The notes under the pieces: generated by a model
Seen by the model: only the letters and a program-made list of their open reading frames with translations
Told to the model about the DNA's origin: nothing
Database searches by the model: none
Source of the DNA: Bradyrhizobium sp. 170
GTDB lineage: Bacteria > Pseudomonadota > Alphaproteobacteria > Rhizobiales > Xanthobacteraceae
Direction: 5' to 3'
Length of the DNA: 64,000 bases
NCBI RefSeq assembly: GCF_023101085.1
Contig: NZ_CP064703.1
Location: 5,208,001 to 5,272,000 of the forward strand
Made by a program: the position numbers and the translations under genes
Part shown: one piece after another, positions 33,004 through 44,827 of the stretch
Layout: each line of letters begins with the position of its first letter
Numbering within the stretch: position 1 is the stretch's first letter

Positions 33004-34722
33004 TCAGTCGGCCTTTTCCCTCACATATCGGCCGGGCGCAGATTCACCGGGAGGGTAGAGGTTGCTGCCGAGTTGCGCGCGCGCCGGCAGTTGCTCTTCC
33101 GCCTGCGGCTTGAGCCAGCCGATCCAGTCATTCCACCAGCTGCCGGGCTTTTCATTGGCGCCGGCCAGCCATGTCGCGGGATCTTCGCATCGATCGGTCG
33201 ATACCCAATAGCTTCGCTTGTTCTTCGACGCCGGATTGATCACACCAGCGATATGTCCGCTCGCGCCGAGAACAAAGCGAGTGTCGCCGCGGAAGAGGCC
33301 CGTCGTCCGATAGGCGGACCGCCACGGCACGATATGGTCCTCGACGGTCGCCAGAACATAGGCAGGCAGGTCGACCCGCCCCAAATCGACTGACGTGTTG
33401 CACATCATCAACCTGTTCGGGTGCCGGAGATTGTTCTCCAAGTACATGTTCCTGATGTACCAGCAGTACATCGGTCCCGGCAGATTCGTCACGTCGGCAT
33501 TCCAGAACAGGAGATCGAAACGCTCGGGCGACTTCCCCTTCAGGTAATTGTTGACCACGTTCGGCCATATCAACTCTTTCGAGCGCAGGGTCTGAAAGAC
33601 GAACCCGAGTTCGGAGCCGCGGTAGATGCCTCCATTCCCAATGGTCTGCTCACGCTGTCGCACGCTATCCTCGTCCACAAATACGCCGAGGTCACCCGGC
33701 TCGCGGAAATCGAGCATGGTCGTCAGCAGTGTCACGCTGGCGACCGATTCGTCGCCTCGCGTCCGCAGGATAGCGAGGGCAGACGACAGGATCGTTCCGC
33801 CGACGCACCAGCCGACCACGTTGACCTTGTCAGCACCGGAAACCGATCGGGCGATCTCGACGGCGCGCATTGCGCCATGCTCGACGTAATCATCCCATCC
33901 AAAATGCCCGCAAGAGGCATCCGGGTTGCGCCAGGAAACGATGAAGACCGTCATGCCGTGCTCGACCGCGAACCTGACAAAGGAATTGGCCGGCTGAAGG
34001 TCAAGAATATAGAACTTGTTGATGCAGGGCGGCACGATCAGCAATGGCCGCACGGCCACCTGCTCGGTCGCCGGTTCATATTGAATCAGTTGAAACAGGG
34101 CATTCTCGAATACGACGGCGCCCTTGGACGTCGCGACGTCTTTCCCGACCTCGAAAGCGCCCTCGTCCGTGATCGTCAGGCTGCCCCTGCCCAGATCCGA
34201 CATCAAATTGTCCAGGCCTGCCTTGAGGCTTTGGCCTTCGGTGTCCGTCGCGAGCTTGATGACGTCGGGATTGGTGGCAAGAAAATTGGTCGGACTCATC
34301 GCTTCGACGAGTTGGCGCGTGAAGAAACGCAGCCGATGCTTCTCCTTTTCGTCCAGATCCAGCGCTTCGACGAAGTCGGTGCAATAGCGCGAATTCAGCA
34401 GATAGCATTGCTTCAGCAGACTATGGAGCGAATTGTCCCGCCATTCCGTGGCGTTGAACCTGCGATCGCCGCGCGCGGGTTCGAGCGCCGCTTCGGTCTG
34501 CATTCCCGCAGCCGATTTGAAGGCGCTTTCCGTGAGTTGGTACAGACGCATCAGATGGTCAGCCTGTAGTTCGGCGATACGCCTCGACGAACCCAGAGAC
34601 GATTTCGACGTCGTACCGTCGCCGTCGGCACCCGGCGCCCATCCCAGCGACCGCCAGAGGCTCGCGCCTGCCTTCATGAACCCTTCGACAAATTCGTCAG
34701 GTATATTGAATGGCCGATTCAT
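33004..34722 (-). CDS. phaC: Class I polyhydroxyalkanoate synthase
   Basis: Polymerises (R)-3-hydroxyacyl-CoA into PHA on the granule surface. 572 residues from the ATG at 34722 (GAGGGG upstream); typical class I length is near 590. Catalytic Cys306 in the lipase-like box VGWCVGGT, Asp in the VEDHIVPW motif and His in GASGHIAGVINP complete the triad; WNPDAS/WRNPD and YYWYIRNMYLENNL-like stretches fit the family. It is the last gene of the minus-strand cluster, directly after dctD, with about 170 bases between. phaA, phaB and a phasin are upstream in the same cluster, so the polymer is probably poly-3-hydroxybutyrate. Confidence 0.95.
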   Translation of the reverse strand: MNRPFNIPDEFVEGFMKAGASLWRSLGWAPGADGDGTTSKSSLGSSRRIAELQADHLMRLYQLTESAFKSAAGMQTEAALEPARGDRRFNATEWRDNSLHSLLKQCYLLNSRYCTDFVEALDLDEKEKHRLRFFTRQLVEAMSPTNFLATNPDVIKLATDTEGQSLKAGLDNLMSDLGRGSLTITDEGAFEVGKDVATSKGAVVFENALFQLIQYEPATEQVAVRPLLIVPPCINKFYILDLQPANSFVRFAVEHGMTVFIVSWRNPDASCGHFGWDDYVEHGAMRAVEIARSVSGADKVNVVGWCVGGTILSSALAILRTRGDESVASVTLLTTMLDFREPGDLGVFVDEDSVRQREQTIGNGGIYRGSELGFVFQTLRSKELIWPNVVNNYLKGKSPERFDLLFWNADVTNLPGPMYCWYIRNMYLENNLRHPNRLMMCNTSVDLGRVDLPAYVLATVEDHIVPWRSAYRTTGLFRGDTRFVLGASGHIAGVINPASKNKRSYWVSTDRCEDPATWLAGANEKPGSWWNDWIGWLKPQAEEQLPARAQLGSNLYPPGESAPGRYVREKAD

Positions 34723-34893
34723 CAACTACCCCTCGCTCAGCAAGATTGAATGTTTCGTTCGTTTCCTCTTCGGGCAGCTTCTGTCGGCGCCCTTCGCTCT
34801 CGTATGCGCCAAGAGCTTGTCAGCTATCCGGCCGGACCCGTGGCTTCGGCCGCCAAGCCTGTCCAGGGTGTCGCAAATGGCCGCTTGTTGTCG

Positions 34894-36270
34894 TCAGGAG
34901 CCGGAGCGAACATTTGTTCCCTCCCTGATCTCGTCAACGTTGACCGAAAGGCGCTTGATCTTGTCGTACAGCGTCTGCTTCGGGATGCCCAAAAGCATTG
35001 CAGTCGCCTGAACGTCGCCTTGCTTGCGCCGCAGCGCGTCCTCGATGATCGATCGCTCGATGTTTTCCAACTGTCGAGGCAGCGACACATCCGATGTACC
35101 CAACCCGGGCTTGTTGATGACCTTGCCGTCGAGCACGCCAAGCACGAAGCGATCGGCGACGTTACGGAGCTCCCGTACGTTTCCCGGCCACGAATAGGCC
35201 AGCAAGACGGACAGCATCTGCTCGTCCAGTATCGGCGCGTCGCGCTCGAACCGTCTGGCGGCGTCCAGCGTGAAGTGCTCGAACAGCAGGGGAATGTCTT
35301 CGCGGCGCTCGCGAAGCGGCGGCAGTTCGATGAATGCGACGCCAAGGCGATAGTAGAGATCGGCGCGAAATAGCCGCTTCTCGCTCAACTCGAGCAGATT
35401 CGTCTTACTCGCCGCAACGACGCGGCAATCCACCGAGATCGGCTTGTTCGTTCCGACGCGTTCGATCGATCGATCCTGCAGCGACCTCAGCAACTTCACC
35501 TGCACGCTAAGCGGCATGCTCTCGATTTCGTCGAGGAACAGTGTTCCTCCGTTGGCATATTCGATCTTTCCGATGCGCTGGCGGGTGGCACCGGTAAATG
35601 CCCCGATTTCGTGGCCGAACAGCTCGCTCTCGACGAGCGATTCAGGGAGACCGCCGCAGTTCACCGGGACATAGTTGCCGCCGCGTCGCGTGCTGTGATT
35701 GTGGAGGCAGCGCGCGACAACATCCTTGCCGGTTCCGGTCTCGCCATAGATCGTGACATCGACGTTCGTCGAGGCCAACGTGGAAACGAGCCGGCGCACT
35801 TCCTGTATTTGCGGCGAGCGGCCGAGCAGATTCGCCTCGATTCCCTGGCGGTCCGCGAGCGCCGATCGGAGCGAGCGCACCTCCAGTGTCAGCCGTCTCT
35901 TTTCGGTCGCTCTGCGTACCACCGAGACGAGCTGCTCCGACGAGCACGGCTTCTCGATGAAGTCGTAGGCGCCGTTTCGCATCGCCTGCACGGCCATGGA
36001 AATATCGCCGTGGCCGGTGATCAGGATCACTGGCAGATCCTGATCCAACCTGTGCAGATCGGATTGCCATTCAAGGCCGCTCTTGCCGCGCAGACGTACG
36101 TCGCAGACCACGACGAAGGGCATGTCGGAGCGCACGGATGCGCTGGCGGTCTCGACCGAAGCAAATCCCGAGACCGAAAACCCCGCAAGTTCGAGGGCCT
36201 GAACACCGCCGATCCGGACATCGTCGTCGTCCTCGACGTAGATCACGCCGATTGATTGGTCATCGCCCAT
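34894..36270 (-). CDS. dctD: Sigma-54-dependent response regulator, DctD-like
   Basis: 458 residues. Receiver domain with phospho-acceptor D57 (VVCDVRL) and Lys in FIEKPCS; AAA+ domain with Walker A GETGTGKD (176-183), sigma-54 contact loop GAFTGA (223-228), Walker B LFLDE (245-248) and R-finger region LPPLRERREDIP; C-terminal Fis-type helix-turn-helix (GDVQATAMLLGIPKQTLYDKIKRL). DctD activates sigma-54 promoters of C4-dicarboxylate transport genes. It overlaps the sensor gene by 11 bases. dctA is 9 kb away in the same cluster, and phaC directly follows. Confidence 0.9.
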   Translation of the reverse strand: MGDDQSIGVIYVEDDDDVRIGGVQALELAGFSVSGFASVETASASVRSDMPFVVVCDVRLRGKSGLEWQSDLHRLDQDLPVILITGHGDISMAVQAMRNGAYDFIEKPCSSEQLVSVVRRATEKRRLTLEVRSLRSALADRQGIEANLLGRSPQIQEVRRLVSTLASTNVDVTIYGETGTGKDVVARCLHNHSTRRGGNYVPVNCGGLPESLVESELFGHEIGAFTGATRQRIGKIEYANGGTLFLDEIESMPLSVQVKLLRSLQDRSIERVGTNKPISVDCRVVAASKTNLLELSEKRLFRADLYYRLGVAFIELPPLRERREDIPLLFEHFTLDAARRFERDAPILDEQMLSVLLAYSWPGNVRELRNVADRFVLGVLDGKVINKPGLGTSDVSLPRQLENIERSIIEDALRRKQGDVQATAMLLGIPKQTLYDKIKRLSVNVDEIREGTNVRSGS

Positions 36271-38155
36271 GCGAAGCCGCCTCTGTTGTGTCAGCCAACG
36301 GAAGAATCACGACAAATTCGGCACCACTCGAAAGGTTCCGCGCACGCAATTCGCCGCCAAAGGTTCGCGCGATGTGGTTGGAGAGCATCAGACCTAGACC
36401 GAGCCCCTTGCCTGCAGGCTTTGTCGTCACAAAAGGCTCGAACATGCGCTGGAGAACATCGGAGGAAATCGCAGGACCGCTATTGCTGATGGCGATGCGA
36501 CAGCGGGCGGCTTGCCCCTCTTCTCTGGTTGCCCGGATCAGGATCGACTTTCGCTCGACGCTCTCCACGGCATCCAGCGCATTCGCCACAATGTTACACA
36601 ACAGCTGCTCAAGCCGCGTTTGATCGGCAACGACGCTAAGGTCAGCGTCAATATCCGACACGACGGCGACGCCGCCCTCCTTTACACGCGCGGCGAGTAG
36701 CTTGAGCGATTCAGCCACGGCATGTTCGATAGAGACCGCGTCAAGCGCGCTGCTTGATTTGTATGCGAAAATCCGCAGTTGACTGGTCAAGCGTCCGAGC
36801 CGGCGTACCAGCTCGCCAATGCGGGTGAGGTTTCCACGGGCATCGCCGATCGACCCGCGATCAACGAGCAATATCGCATTGTCGGCCGCGGTCTGCAGCG
36901 CGGCCAGAGGTTGGTTCAGTTCATGCACGATTCCGGCCGACATCTGGCCGAGGGCGGCGAGCTTGCCGGCATGGACCAAATCATCCTGCGCGGCCCGCAG
37001 TTCGGCGGTTCGTTCCTGCACCCTGATCTCGAGCATGTCGTTTGCAGCCTGCAACGCCGCCTGGTTGGCCAGACGCTGCTTGATCGCTCGCCTGCGCTGC
37101 TCGACCAGAACAGCCGCCAGCAACGCAACGATGCAGGCGAGACCCGACATCGCGCCGATGATCAGCGCGGTCTGCCGCGTCGGCACCTCGTCGTCGAGCA
37201 GGACCAGTTTCCACAGGCCGTGGTTGATCGGACGTTCGCTGAGGGTGTAGGCCGCGCCGTTTTCTGCGGTGATGCGTGCAGCACCATCCGAGAACTGGGC
37301 AACGAAGGTCCATCCGAGCGGCGTCAGTTCGTGGTTGCCGTATGGCTTGGATCGCGAAATCTCATCGCGCATCTGATGCGACAGCGGCGCCATCGGACGA
37401 AAGCGCCACGCGTCGCGGGACGAGAGTATCGCGACCCGGCGCTCGTCAAGCAAAAGGATATCGCTCTCAACGTCGCGCCATCCATGCTCGAACGATTCCA
37501 GGTTGACCTTGACGGTGGCAACACCCCTCGTCTCCCCGCCGTCCTTCAGGGCATAGGAGAGATAGTAGCCGGCGCGCGCGCTGGTAATGCCGACTCCGAA
37601 GAACGCCCCTCGACCTTTCGAAAGCGCCTCGCTGACATAGGGACGGTACGACAGGTTCTGGCCAAACGGTGTACCCGGCTGCTCGAAATCAGCCGCGGCC
37701 AGCGTATCGCCGGAGACGCCGAGGACGTAGAGATTTTCGGCTCCCGCAAGCAGATTGATCGACTTCAAGTACTGGCTGACGGTATGCCGCAGTGCGGGAT
37801 CGCTGGGTGCGCCGAGCAGCCGGAAGACACTGGGGGACGTCTCGAGCAAGGACGGCAGGTATTCAAATCTTGAAAGATGACCGTCGAGCCGGACGGCCTC
37901 CACGGCCAGCCGCTGCTGGGCGGCGGCGCGCAAATGCTCCAGTCCGCGCTGGAAAGCCACTGCATATCCGAGCCACGAAGCGGCCATGACCAGCGCGACT
38001 GCAATTGCACCGCGCACAAGCCAACGCGTCGAACCAGGCGCCACCGAACTGATTTCGGGACTCCCCTTGATGTTCACCAGCGATGGAAGGTCCGTCATCT
38101 CGGCAACCAGACAAATCCGAGGAGCGCCGGCCACGACGGACGACCGCTCATGCAT
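36260..38155 (-). CDS. dctB: C4-dicarboxylate sensor histidine kinase, DctB-like
   Basis: 631 residues from 38155; an internal ATG at 38098 (MTDLPSLVNIKG) is a reasonable alternative. Two membrane segments (about 49-70 and 333-354) flank a periplasmic double-PAS sensor domain (LSYRPYVSEALSKGRGAFFGVG, GYYLSYAL). Then a coiled linker (VQERTAELRAAQDDLVHAGKLAALGQMSAGIVHELNQPL) with the acceptor His in IVHELNQP, and an ATPase domain with N box NIVANALDA and G2 GKGLGLGL. Its first bases overlap the end of cydB, and it overlaps dctD at the other end. Confidence 0.92.
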   Translation of the reverse strand: MHERSSVVAGAPRICLVAEMTDLPSLVNIKGSPEISSVAPGSTRWLVRGAIAVALVMAASWLGYAVAFQRGLEHLRAAAQQRLAVEAVRLDGHLSRFEYLPSLLETSPSVFRLLGAPSDPALRHTVSQYLKSINLLAGAENLYVLGVSGDTLAAADFEQPGTPFGQNLSYRPYVSEALSKGRGAFFGVGITSARAGYYLSYALKDGGETRGVATVKVNLESFEHGWRDVESDILLLDERRVAILSSRDAWRFRPMAPLSHQMRDEISRSKPYGNHELTPLGWTFVAQFSDGAARITAENGAAYTLSERPINHGLWKLVLLDDEVPTRQTALIIGAMSGLACIVALLAAVLVEQRRRAIKQRLANQAALQAANDMLEIRVQERTAELRAAQDDLVHAGKLAALGQMSAGIVHELNQPLAALQTAADNAILLVDRGSIGDARGNLTRIGELVRRLGRLTSQLRIFAYKSSSALDAVSIEHAVAESLKLLAARVKEGGVAVVSDIDADLSVVADQTRLEQLLCNIVANALDAVESVERKSILIRATREEGQAARCRIAISNSGPAISSDVLQRMFEPFVTTKPAGKGLGLGLMLSNHIARTFGGELRARNLSSGAEFVVILPLADTTEAASHGR

Positions 38156-39151
38156 AGTCTAACTCTATGGTCTTGCCCCGGAATACGCGATAGGAAAATC
38201 CGGTGTAGGCGATAATGACAGGCAACGTGACGCAAACTCCGATCAGGATGATTTTGAGCGACTCGGGACTGCTGGCGGCTTGCCAGACGGTGAGCCTGTC
38301 GATCACCACGAAGGGATAGATGCTGTAGCTGAGGCCGAGGAAGCTCAGGAAGAAGACCAGCACCAGCAATGCGAAGGGCAGCAGCACAGGCTGCCGCGCA
38401 CGGCCGGCGACCCGAGCAGGAGGCGCGCCGCCAGCAGTGCAATGCCCGTCGTGATCGGGATCGACACCACCGCAATCATCGCCGGCAATGTAAACCATCT
38501 GACACGAACGGTCTCGCTGATCCACGGCGTTGCCATCGAGATCAGTATCAAGCCCACGACCATCGGCGGCCAGGCGATCTTGCTCCATCCGATCGCCTTT
38601 TCCTGGAGCTCGCCGTCCGTCTTCATCACCAGCCATGTCGCGCCAAGCAGCGCGTATGCCATCGGCAGCGCCACCGCAATGGCGCCTGCAAAGATCGGAT
38701 AGTTCCAGCCCTCGCCGAAGCCGCTGATATAACGACCGAGCATCCACCCCTGGCACACCGACGCAAGCATCGACCCGGCGATGAACAGGCGGTCCCACAT
38801 CGCCTTCCGGCCGGCCTTGCCCTTGACCCTGAAATCGAAGGCCGCGCCGCGCAGGATCAGGCCAACCAGCATGAGAGCGGTCGGCAGGTACAGTTCCGAC
38901 AGGACCAGCCCATGCGCCTTGGGGAAAGCGACGAGGAGCAGGCCAACGCCAAGAACCAGCCATGTTTCATTGGCGTCCCAGAACGGACCGATGGACGCGA
39001 CCATGGTATCCCGCTCCTCTGGTGTCGCCCGATGCATGAGCATGCCGACCCCGAGATCGTATCCGTCACTCACCACATAGACGAGCAGCGACACCCCCAT
39101 CAACCCGATGAAGATCAGCGGGAGCAGTTCGTCGAACGACATCGAAGTCAT
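38148..39151 (-). pseudogene. cydB: Cytochrome bd-type quinol oxidase subunit II, interrupted by a one-base frameshift
   Basis: The first frame (39151 down to about 38405) encodes the N-terminal three quarters: MSFDELLPLIFIGLMGVSLLVYVVSDGYDLGVG, PFWDANETWLVLGVG, GWMLGRYISGFG. It then runs into CCCPSHCWCWSSS and a stop. The rest continues cleanly in the next frame: RARQPVLLPFALLVLVFFLSFLGLSYSIYPFVV...YRVFRGKTIELDYA, ending at 38148. Adding one base near 38398-38406 (GGCC|GTGCGCGG on the coding strand) restores a normal 330-340-residue CydB. Both halves are well conserved, so the shift is either recent or a sequencing error. Starts in the last codons of cydA. Confidence 0.85.
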
Positions 39152-40539
39152 GCGAATTCTCCCCGGTGCTGATATTTCTGTTGGCCCTCTGCGAGCCCCT
39201 CCGTTATGAGCGGCCGCGCGGTCTTATCCGCCGTCTCCGACATGTATTTCAGCACGCCGACATAGGCGGCGAGCAACACCAGATAGAGCACAACGTAGAT
39301 TCCCAGGGTGAGGGCAACGCTCGATGACGGGACACGCGAGGCCACATCGCTCGTTCGAATGAGGCCGGCAACGATGAAGGGCTGGCGTCCGATCTCCGTG
39401 ACGTACCAGCCGGCAATGGTGGCAACCCAACCTGCAAAAGTCATCGCCGCGAACAGCTTGAGCATTGGCCGCGGCATCCGGGCGAAATCCCAGCCATCGC
39501 GCCAATGCCTCCACAGACCGATCCAGCTGACCAGCAGCATCAGGATGCCGGTACCCACCATGATCCGAAAACACCAGAACACCGGAAAAACCGGTGGATG
39601 GGCTGATGGAAACTCGTTCAGTCCCTTGAGTTCGCCGTCAGCCTCGTGCCGGAGGATCAGGCTCGCAAGTTTTGGTATGGCCAGCTCGAAACGGTTCGAT
39701 CTTGTCGAATCGTCCGGGATCGCGAACAGGAGAAGCGGTGCTCCGCGCGTAGTTTCCCAGATGCCTTCCATCGCCGCGACCTTCTGCGGCTGATGCTTGA
39801 GCGTATTGAGCCCGTGAAGATCACCCGCCACTATTTGCGCCGGCATAGCCAGGGAGGCGAGTATCAGCCCGGTCCGCAATACGCGTGACGCGCTGGCCAC
39901 CGCGACTCCCTTGAGAATCTGCCAGGCGCTGATCCCGATGAGCAGGAACGCGCAGGTCAGCGCGGATGCCAGCATCATGTGGACGAAGCGATAGGGGAAG
40001 GACGGATTGAAGATGATTTCCAGCCAGTTCTTGGCGTGAAACTGGCCATCGATGATTTCGTATCCGGCCGGCGTCTGCATCCAGGAATTGAGCGCAAGAA
40101 TCCAGAATGCGCTCATCAGCGTACCGAGGGCGACCAGAAAGGTCGATCCAAGGTGAACCATCTCGCCGACGCGGCGGTGGCCGAACAGCATCACGCCGAG
40201 AAAGCCCGCCTCCAGAAAGAAGGCGGTCAGCACTTCATAGCCGAGCAACGGGCCCGCGATGTTGCCGACGCGCTCCATGTAACCCGGCCAGTTGGTGCCG
40301 AACTGAAAGCTCATGGTGACGCCGCTGACGACCCCGAGCGCGAACGTCAGGGCGAATATCTTGGTCCAAAGGCGGTAGGCGCGCAGCCAATCGAGCTTCT
40401 GCTGCGGGTCGGTCGCGCGCAGGTGCTTCAACCGAAAAAACAGCAGAACCCAGCCCAGCGCGATCGAAATCGCGGGAAACAGAATGTGGAACGTGATGTT
40501 GGCGGCAAACTGGATGCGCGCAAGGAACACAACATCCAT
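39148..40539 (-). CDS. cydA: Cytochrome bd-type quinol oxidase subunit I (cyanide-insensitive, short Q-loop type)
   Basis: 463 residues with about nine membrane segments. Family features: RIQFAANITFHILFPAISIALGW with haem-ligand His, GVVSGVTMSFQFGTNWPGY, YEVLTAFFLEAGFLGVMLFG, and FRIMVGTGILMLL. The loop between segments 6 and 7 is short, as in CIO-type enzymes. It oxidises quinol and reduces oxygen without pumping protons, usually with high affinity or under stress. Coupled to cydB by a four-base overlap and preceded by a type II NADH dehydrogenase gene. Confidence 0.93.
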   Translation of the reverse strand: MDVVFLARIQFAANITFHILFPAISIALGWVLLFFRLKHLRATDPQQKLDWLRAYRLWTKIFALTFALGVVSGVTMSFQFGTNWPGYMERVGNIAGPLLGYEVLTAFFLEAGFLGVMLFGHRRVGEMVHLGSTFLVALGTLMSAFWILALNSWMQTPAGYEIIDGQFHAKNWLEIIFNPSFPYRFVHMMLASALTCAFLLIGISAWQILKGVAVASASRVLRTGLILASLAMPAQIVAGDLHGLNTLKHQPQKVAAMEGIWETTRGAPLLLFAIPDDSTRSNRFELAIPKLASLILRHEADGELKGLNEFPSAHPPVFPVFWCFRIMVGTGILMLLVSWIGLWRHWRDGWDFARMPRPMLKLFAAMTFAGWVATIAGWYVTEIGRQPFIVAGLIRTSDVASRVPSSSVALTLGIYVVLYLVLLAAYVGVLKYMSETADKTARPLITEGLAEGQQKYQHRGEFA

Positions 40540-40628
40540 CAGGATCCCCTCCAGCTTCGGCGCAGCGCCTTCGCATCAATCAAGCTTGCATCGGCCGGCA
40601 CGACATCCCTCCCGCTTGCGACTTGATA

Positions 40629-41951
40629 TCAATGCAGCTTCACATGCGGCTCGGTGCGCCGGGTGATCAGGCGAGCCAACGTGTCGAGCACCACCTTCAC
40701 CGAACCGTGCAGCGCGTGTTCGTGCATCTTGTAGAGCGACAGGTACATCACCCTTGCGAAGATGCCTGCGAAGACAAGGTTGCCGCCCACGAGCGCCCCC
40801 ATCATCGAGCCAACCGTGCTGAATTCGCCGAGCGACACCAGTGATCCGAAGTCCCTGTACCGATAGTCCTTGAGCGGTTTGCCCTGCAGATATTGCGGAA
40901 TCTGTGAATAGAGGTACGAGGCCTGCTGGTGAGCCGCCTGTGCGCGAGGCGGCACATTGCCACGCTCGCCCCATGAGCAGGCCGCGCAGTCGCCGATTGC
41001 AAAGATGCCGTCATCGCGCGTTGTCTGCAGCGTCGGCCGAACGACGAGCTGATTGATGCGGTTGGTTTCGAGACCGGCGATATCTTTCAAGAAATCGGGC
41101 GCCTTGACTCCCGCAGCCCATACGATCAATTCGGCGGGAATCGTCCGGCCGTCCGTCAGGTTCACACGGTCGGCGCCGACCTCGGAGACCTTGGCGCCCA
41201 CCAGCAGATTGACGCCCAGCCTGACGAGCAACTTCTCCGTTTCCTTCGAAACCCGTTCGGGCAAGGCGGGAAGCACCCGTTCGGCGGCTTCAATCAGCGT
41301 AATCCTGATGTCCTTCTGGGGATCGACCTGATCGAGGCCATACGCCACGACTTCACGCGTCGTTCTGTGGAGCTCGGCCGCAAGTTCGACGCCGGTCGCA
41401 CCGGCCCCGATGATTGCGACTTTCAATTGGTGCGCTCCCAGAGGCGACGATTGGGCATGCGCGCGGATACACGCGTTGACCATTCTTTCGTGGAACCGCC
41501 GTGCGTCCGACTGCGATTCAAGCTTGATCGCATGGTCCACGACCCCAGGCGTGCCAAAGTCGTTGTTCTGGCTTCCGACGGCGATGACGAGGACATCATA
41601 GTCAAAGGTCCGCTTCGGCGTGACCTCGCGGCCCTCAGCGTCGAAATACGGCGCCACCTGCACCTGACGGCGATCCCGATCGATCCCGGTCATCTCCCCG
41701 ATCCGGTAACGAAAGCCGTGCCAGTAGGATTGCGCAAGATAGTCGACCTCGTGGGCAGCGATATCCATGCTCCCGGCGGCAATTTCGTGAAGCTTCGGCT
41801 TCCACACATGCGTGCGGTTTCGCTCGATCAGCGTGATGTCGAGCTTTCCCTTGCGTCCGTACTTGTCGCCCAGGCGCGTCGCAAGCTCCAATCCGCCGGC
41901 TCCGCCTCCAACGATCACGATGCGGGATGTTCCCAACTGCGGCTCACTCAT
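40629..41951 (-). CDS. ndh: Type II NADH:quinone oxidoreductase (NDH-2)
   Basis: 440 residues. FAD-binding IVIVGGGAGGLELATRLG (about 11-28), NAD-binding VAIIGAGATGVELAAEL (about 170-187), third FAD motif IFAIGDCAAC, and a C-terminal amphipathic/hydrophobic membrane anchor (GALVGGNLVFAGIFARVMYLSLYKMHEHAL). Transfers electrons from NADH to quinone without proton translocation. With cydAB it would form a short respiratory chain that removes NADH without building a strong proton gradient. Confidence 0.92.
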   Translation of the reverse strand: MSEPQLGTSRIVIVGGGAGGLELATRLGDKYGRKGKLDITLIERNRTHVWKPKLHEIAAGSMDIAAHEVDYLAQSYWHGFRYRIGEMTGIDRDRRQVQVAPYFDAEGREVTPKRTFDYDVLVIAVGSQNNDFGTPGVVDHAIKLESQSDARRFHERMVNACIRAHAQSSPLGAHQLKVAIIGAGATGVELAAELHRTTREVVAYGLDQVDPQKDIRITLIEAAERVLPALPERVSKETEKLLVRLGVNLLVGAKVSEVGADRVNLTDGRTIPAELIVWAAGVKAPDFLKDIAGLETNRINQLVVRPTLQTTRDDGIFAIGDCAACSWGERGNVPPRAQAAHQQASYLYSQIPQYLQGKPLKDYRYRDFGSLVSLGEFSTVGSMMGALVGGNLVFAGIFARVMYLSLYKMHEHALHGSVKVVLDTLARLITRRTEPHVKLH

Positions 41952-41998
41952 GATGGCCTCGACCGATCAGTTCACAGCTCGTCCAAGCGCTTTCCCGA

Positions 41999-44275
<2,277 letters not shown>

Positions 44276-44352
44276 CGTGTTCCTCGACTGGTTACTTCGT
44301 TCGAGAGGCCGGTCCGAGCGACCTCCCTCCTGCTCTGAGCCGCCGGCGGGCC

Positions 44353-44778
44353 TCACGCTCTGGCGCCGGGATTGCGCATCGCCGCCATGCCGTCCTCGAA
44401 ACGACGGCGCAGTATTTCTATCGTTTGCTTTTGGGATTCGGTCGCCGTCTCGGCAAGCTGGCGCATGTTGGCCAACGCTTTCTCGAATCCCTCCCTGGCG
44501 ATCTCGGCGCGGCGTCCCGCGACGGATTCGCCGCCCGCCTCGGCGGCGATCGCCTTCATGGTTTCCTGGAAAACCTCGGCCTGTTGCGCCATCAGGTTTC
44601 GCCAACCGTCATATGCCGACCGATTGACCTCCATGAGCGCGTCGATGTTCTTCTTCTCCGTGTCGATCAACGCTGTCATATCGACGCCGCTGATCTGGCA
44701 GGATTCGATGAGCTTGGCGAAGTCGAACCCGGCAAAGCCCCAGTCGGCGTCGTTTGACTTCGATTTGCTGTCGGACAT
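44353..44778 (-). CDS. phaP: Phasin (PHA granule-associated protein)
   Basis: 141 residues, helical and amphipathic, without cysteine-rich or catalytic motifs: NRSAYDGWRNLMAQQAEVFQETMKAIAAE and AREGFEKALANMRQLAETATESQKQTIEILRRRF fit the phasin_2/TIGR01841-like family. Phasins coat PHA granules and control their size. A strong ribosome-binding sequence (GGAGAGAAA) precedes the start. Location between the acyl-CoA thioesterase and maeB, within a cluster carrying phaA, phaB and phaC, supports the call. Confidence 0.85.
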   Translation of the reverse strand: MSDSKSKSNDADWGFAGFDFAKLIESCQISGVDMTALIDTEKKNIDALMEVNRSAYDGWRNLMAQQAEVFQETMKAIAAEAGGESVAGRRAEIAREGFEKALANMRQLAETATESQKQTIEILRRRFEDGMAAMRNPGARA

Positions 44779-44827
44779 TTTTTCTCTCCTTCATCGGTTG
44801 TCGGTGCAGTCTCGTTTGAAGCGTCGT

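Noticed and set aside
44276..44605. N-terminal extension of the malic enzyme frame
   Set aside because: It overlaps the phasin gene in another frame; the malic fold begins at 44275.
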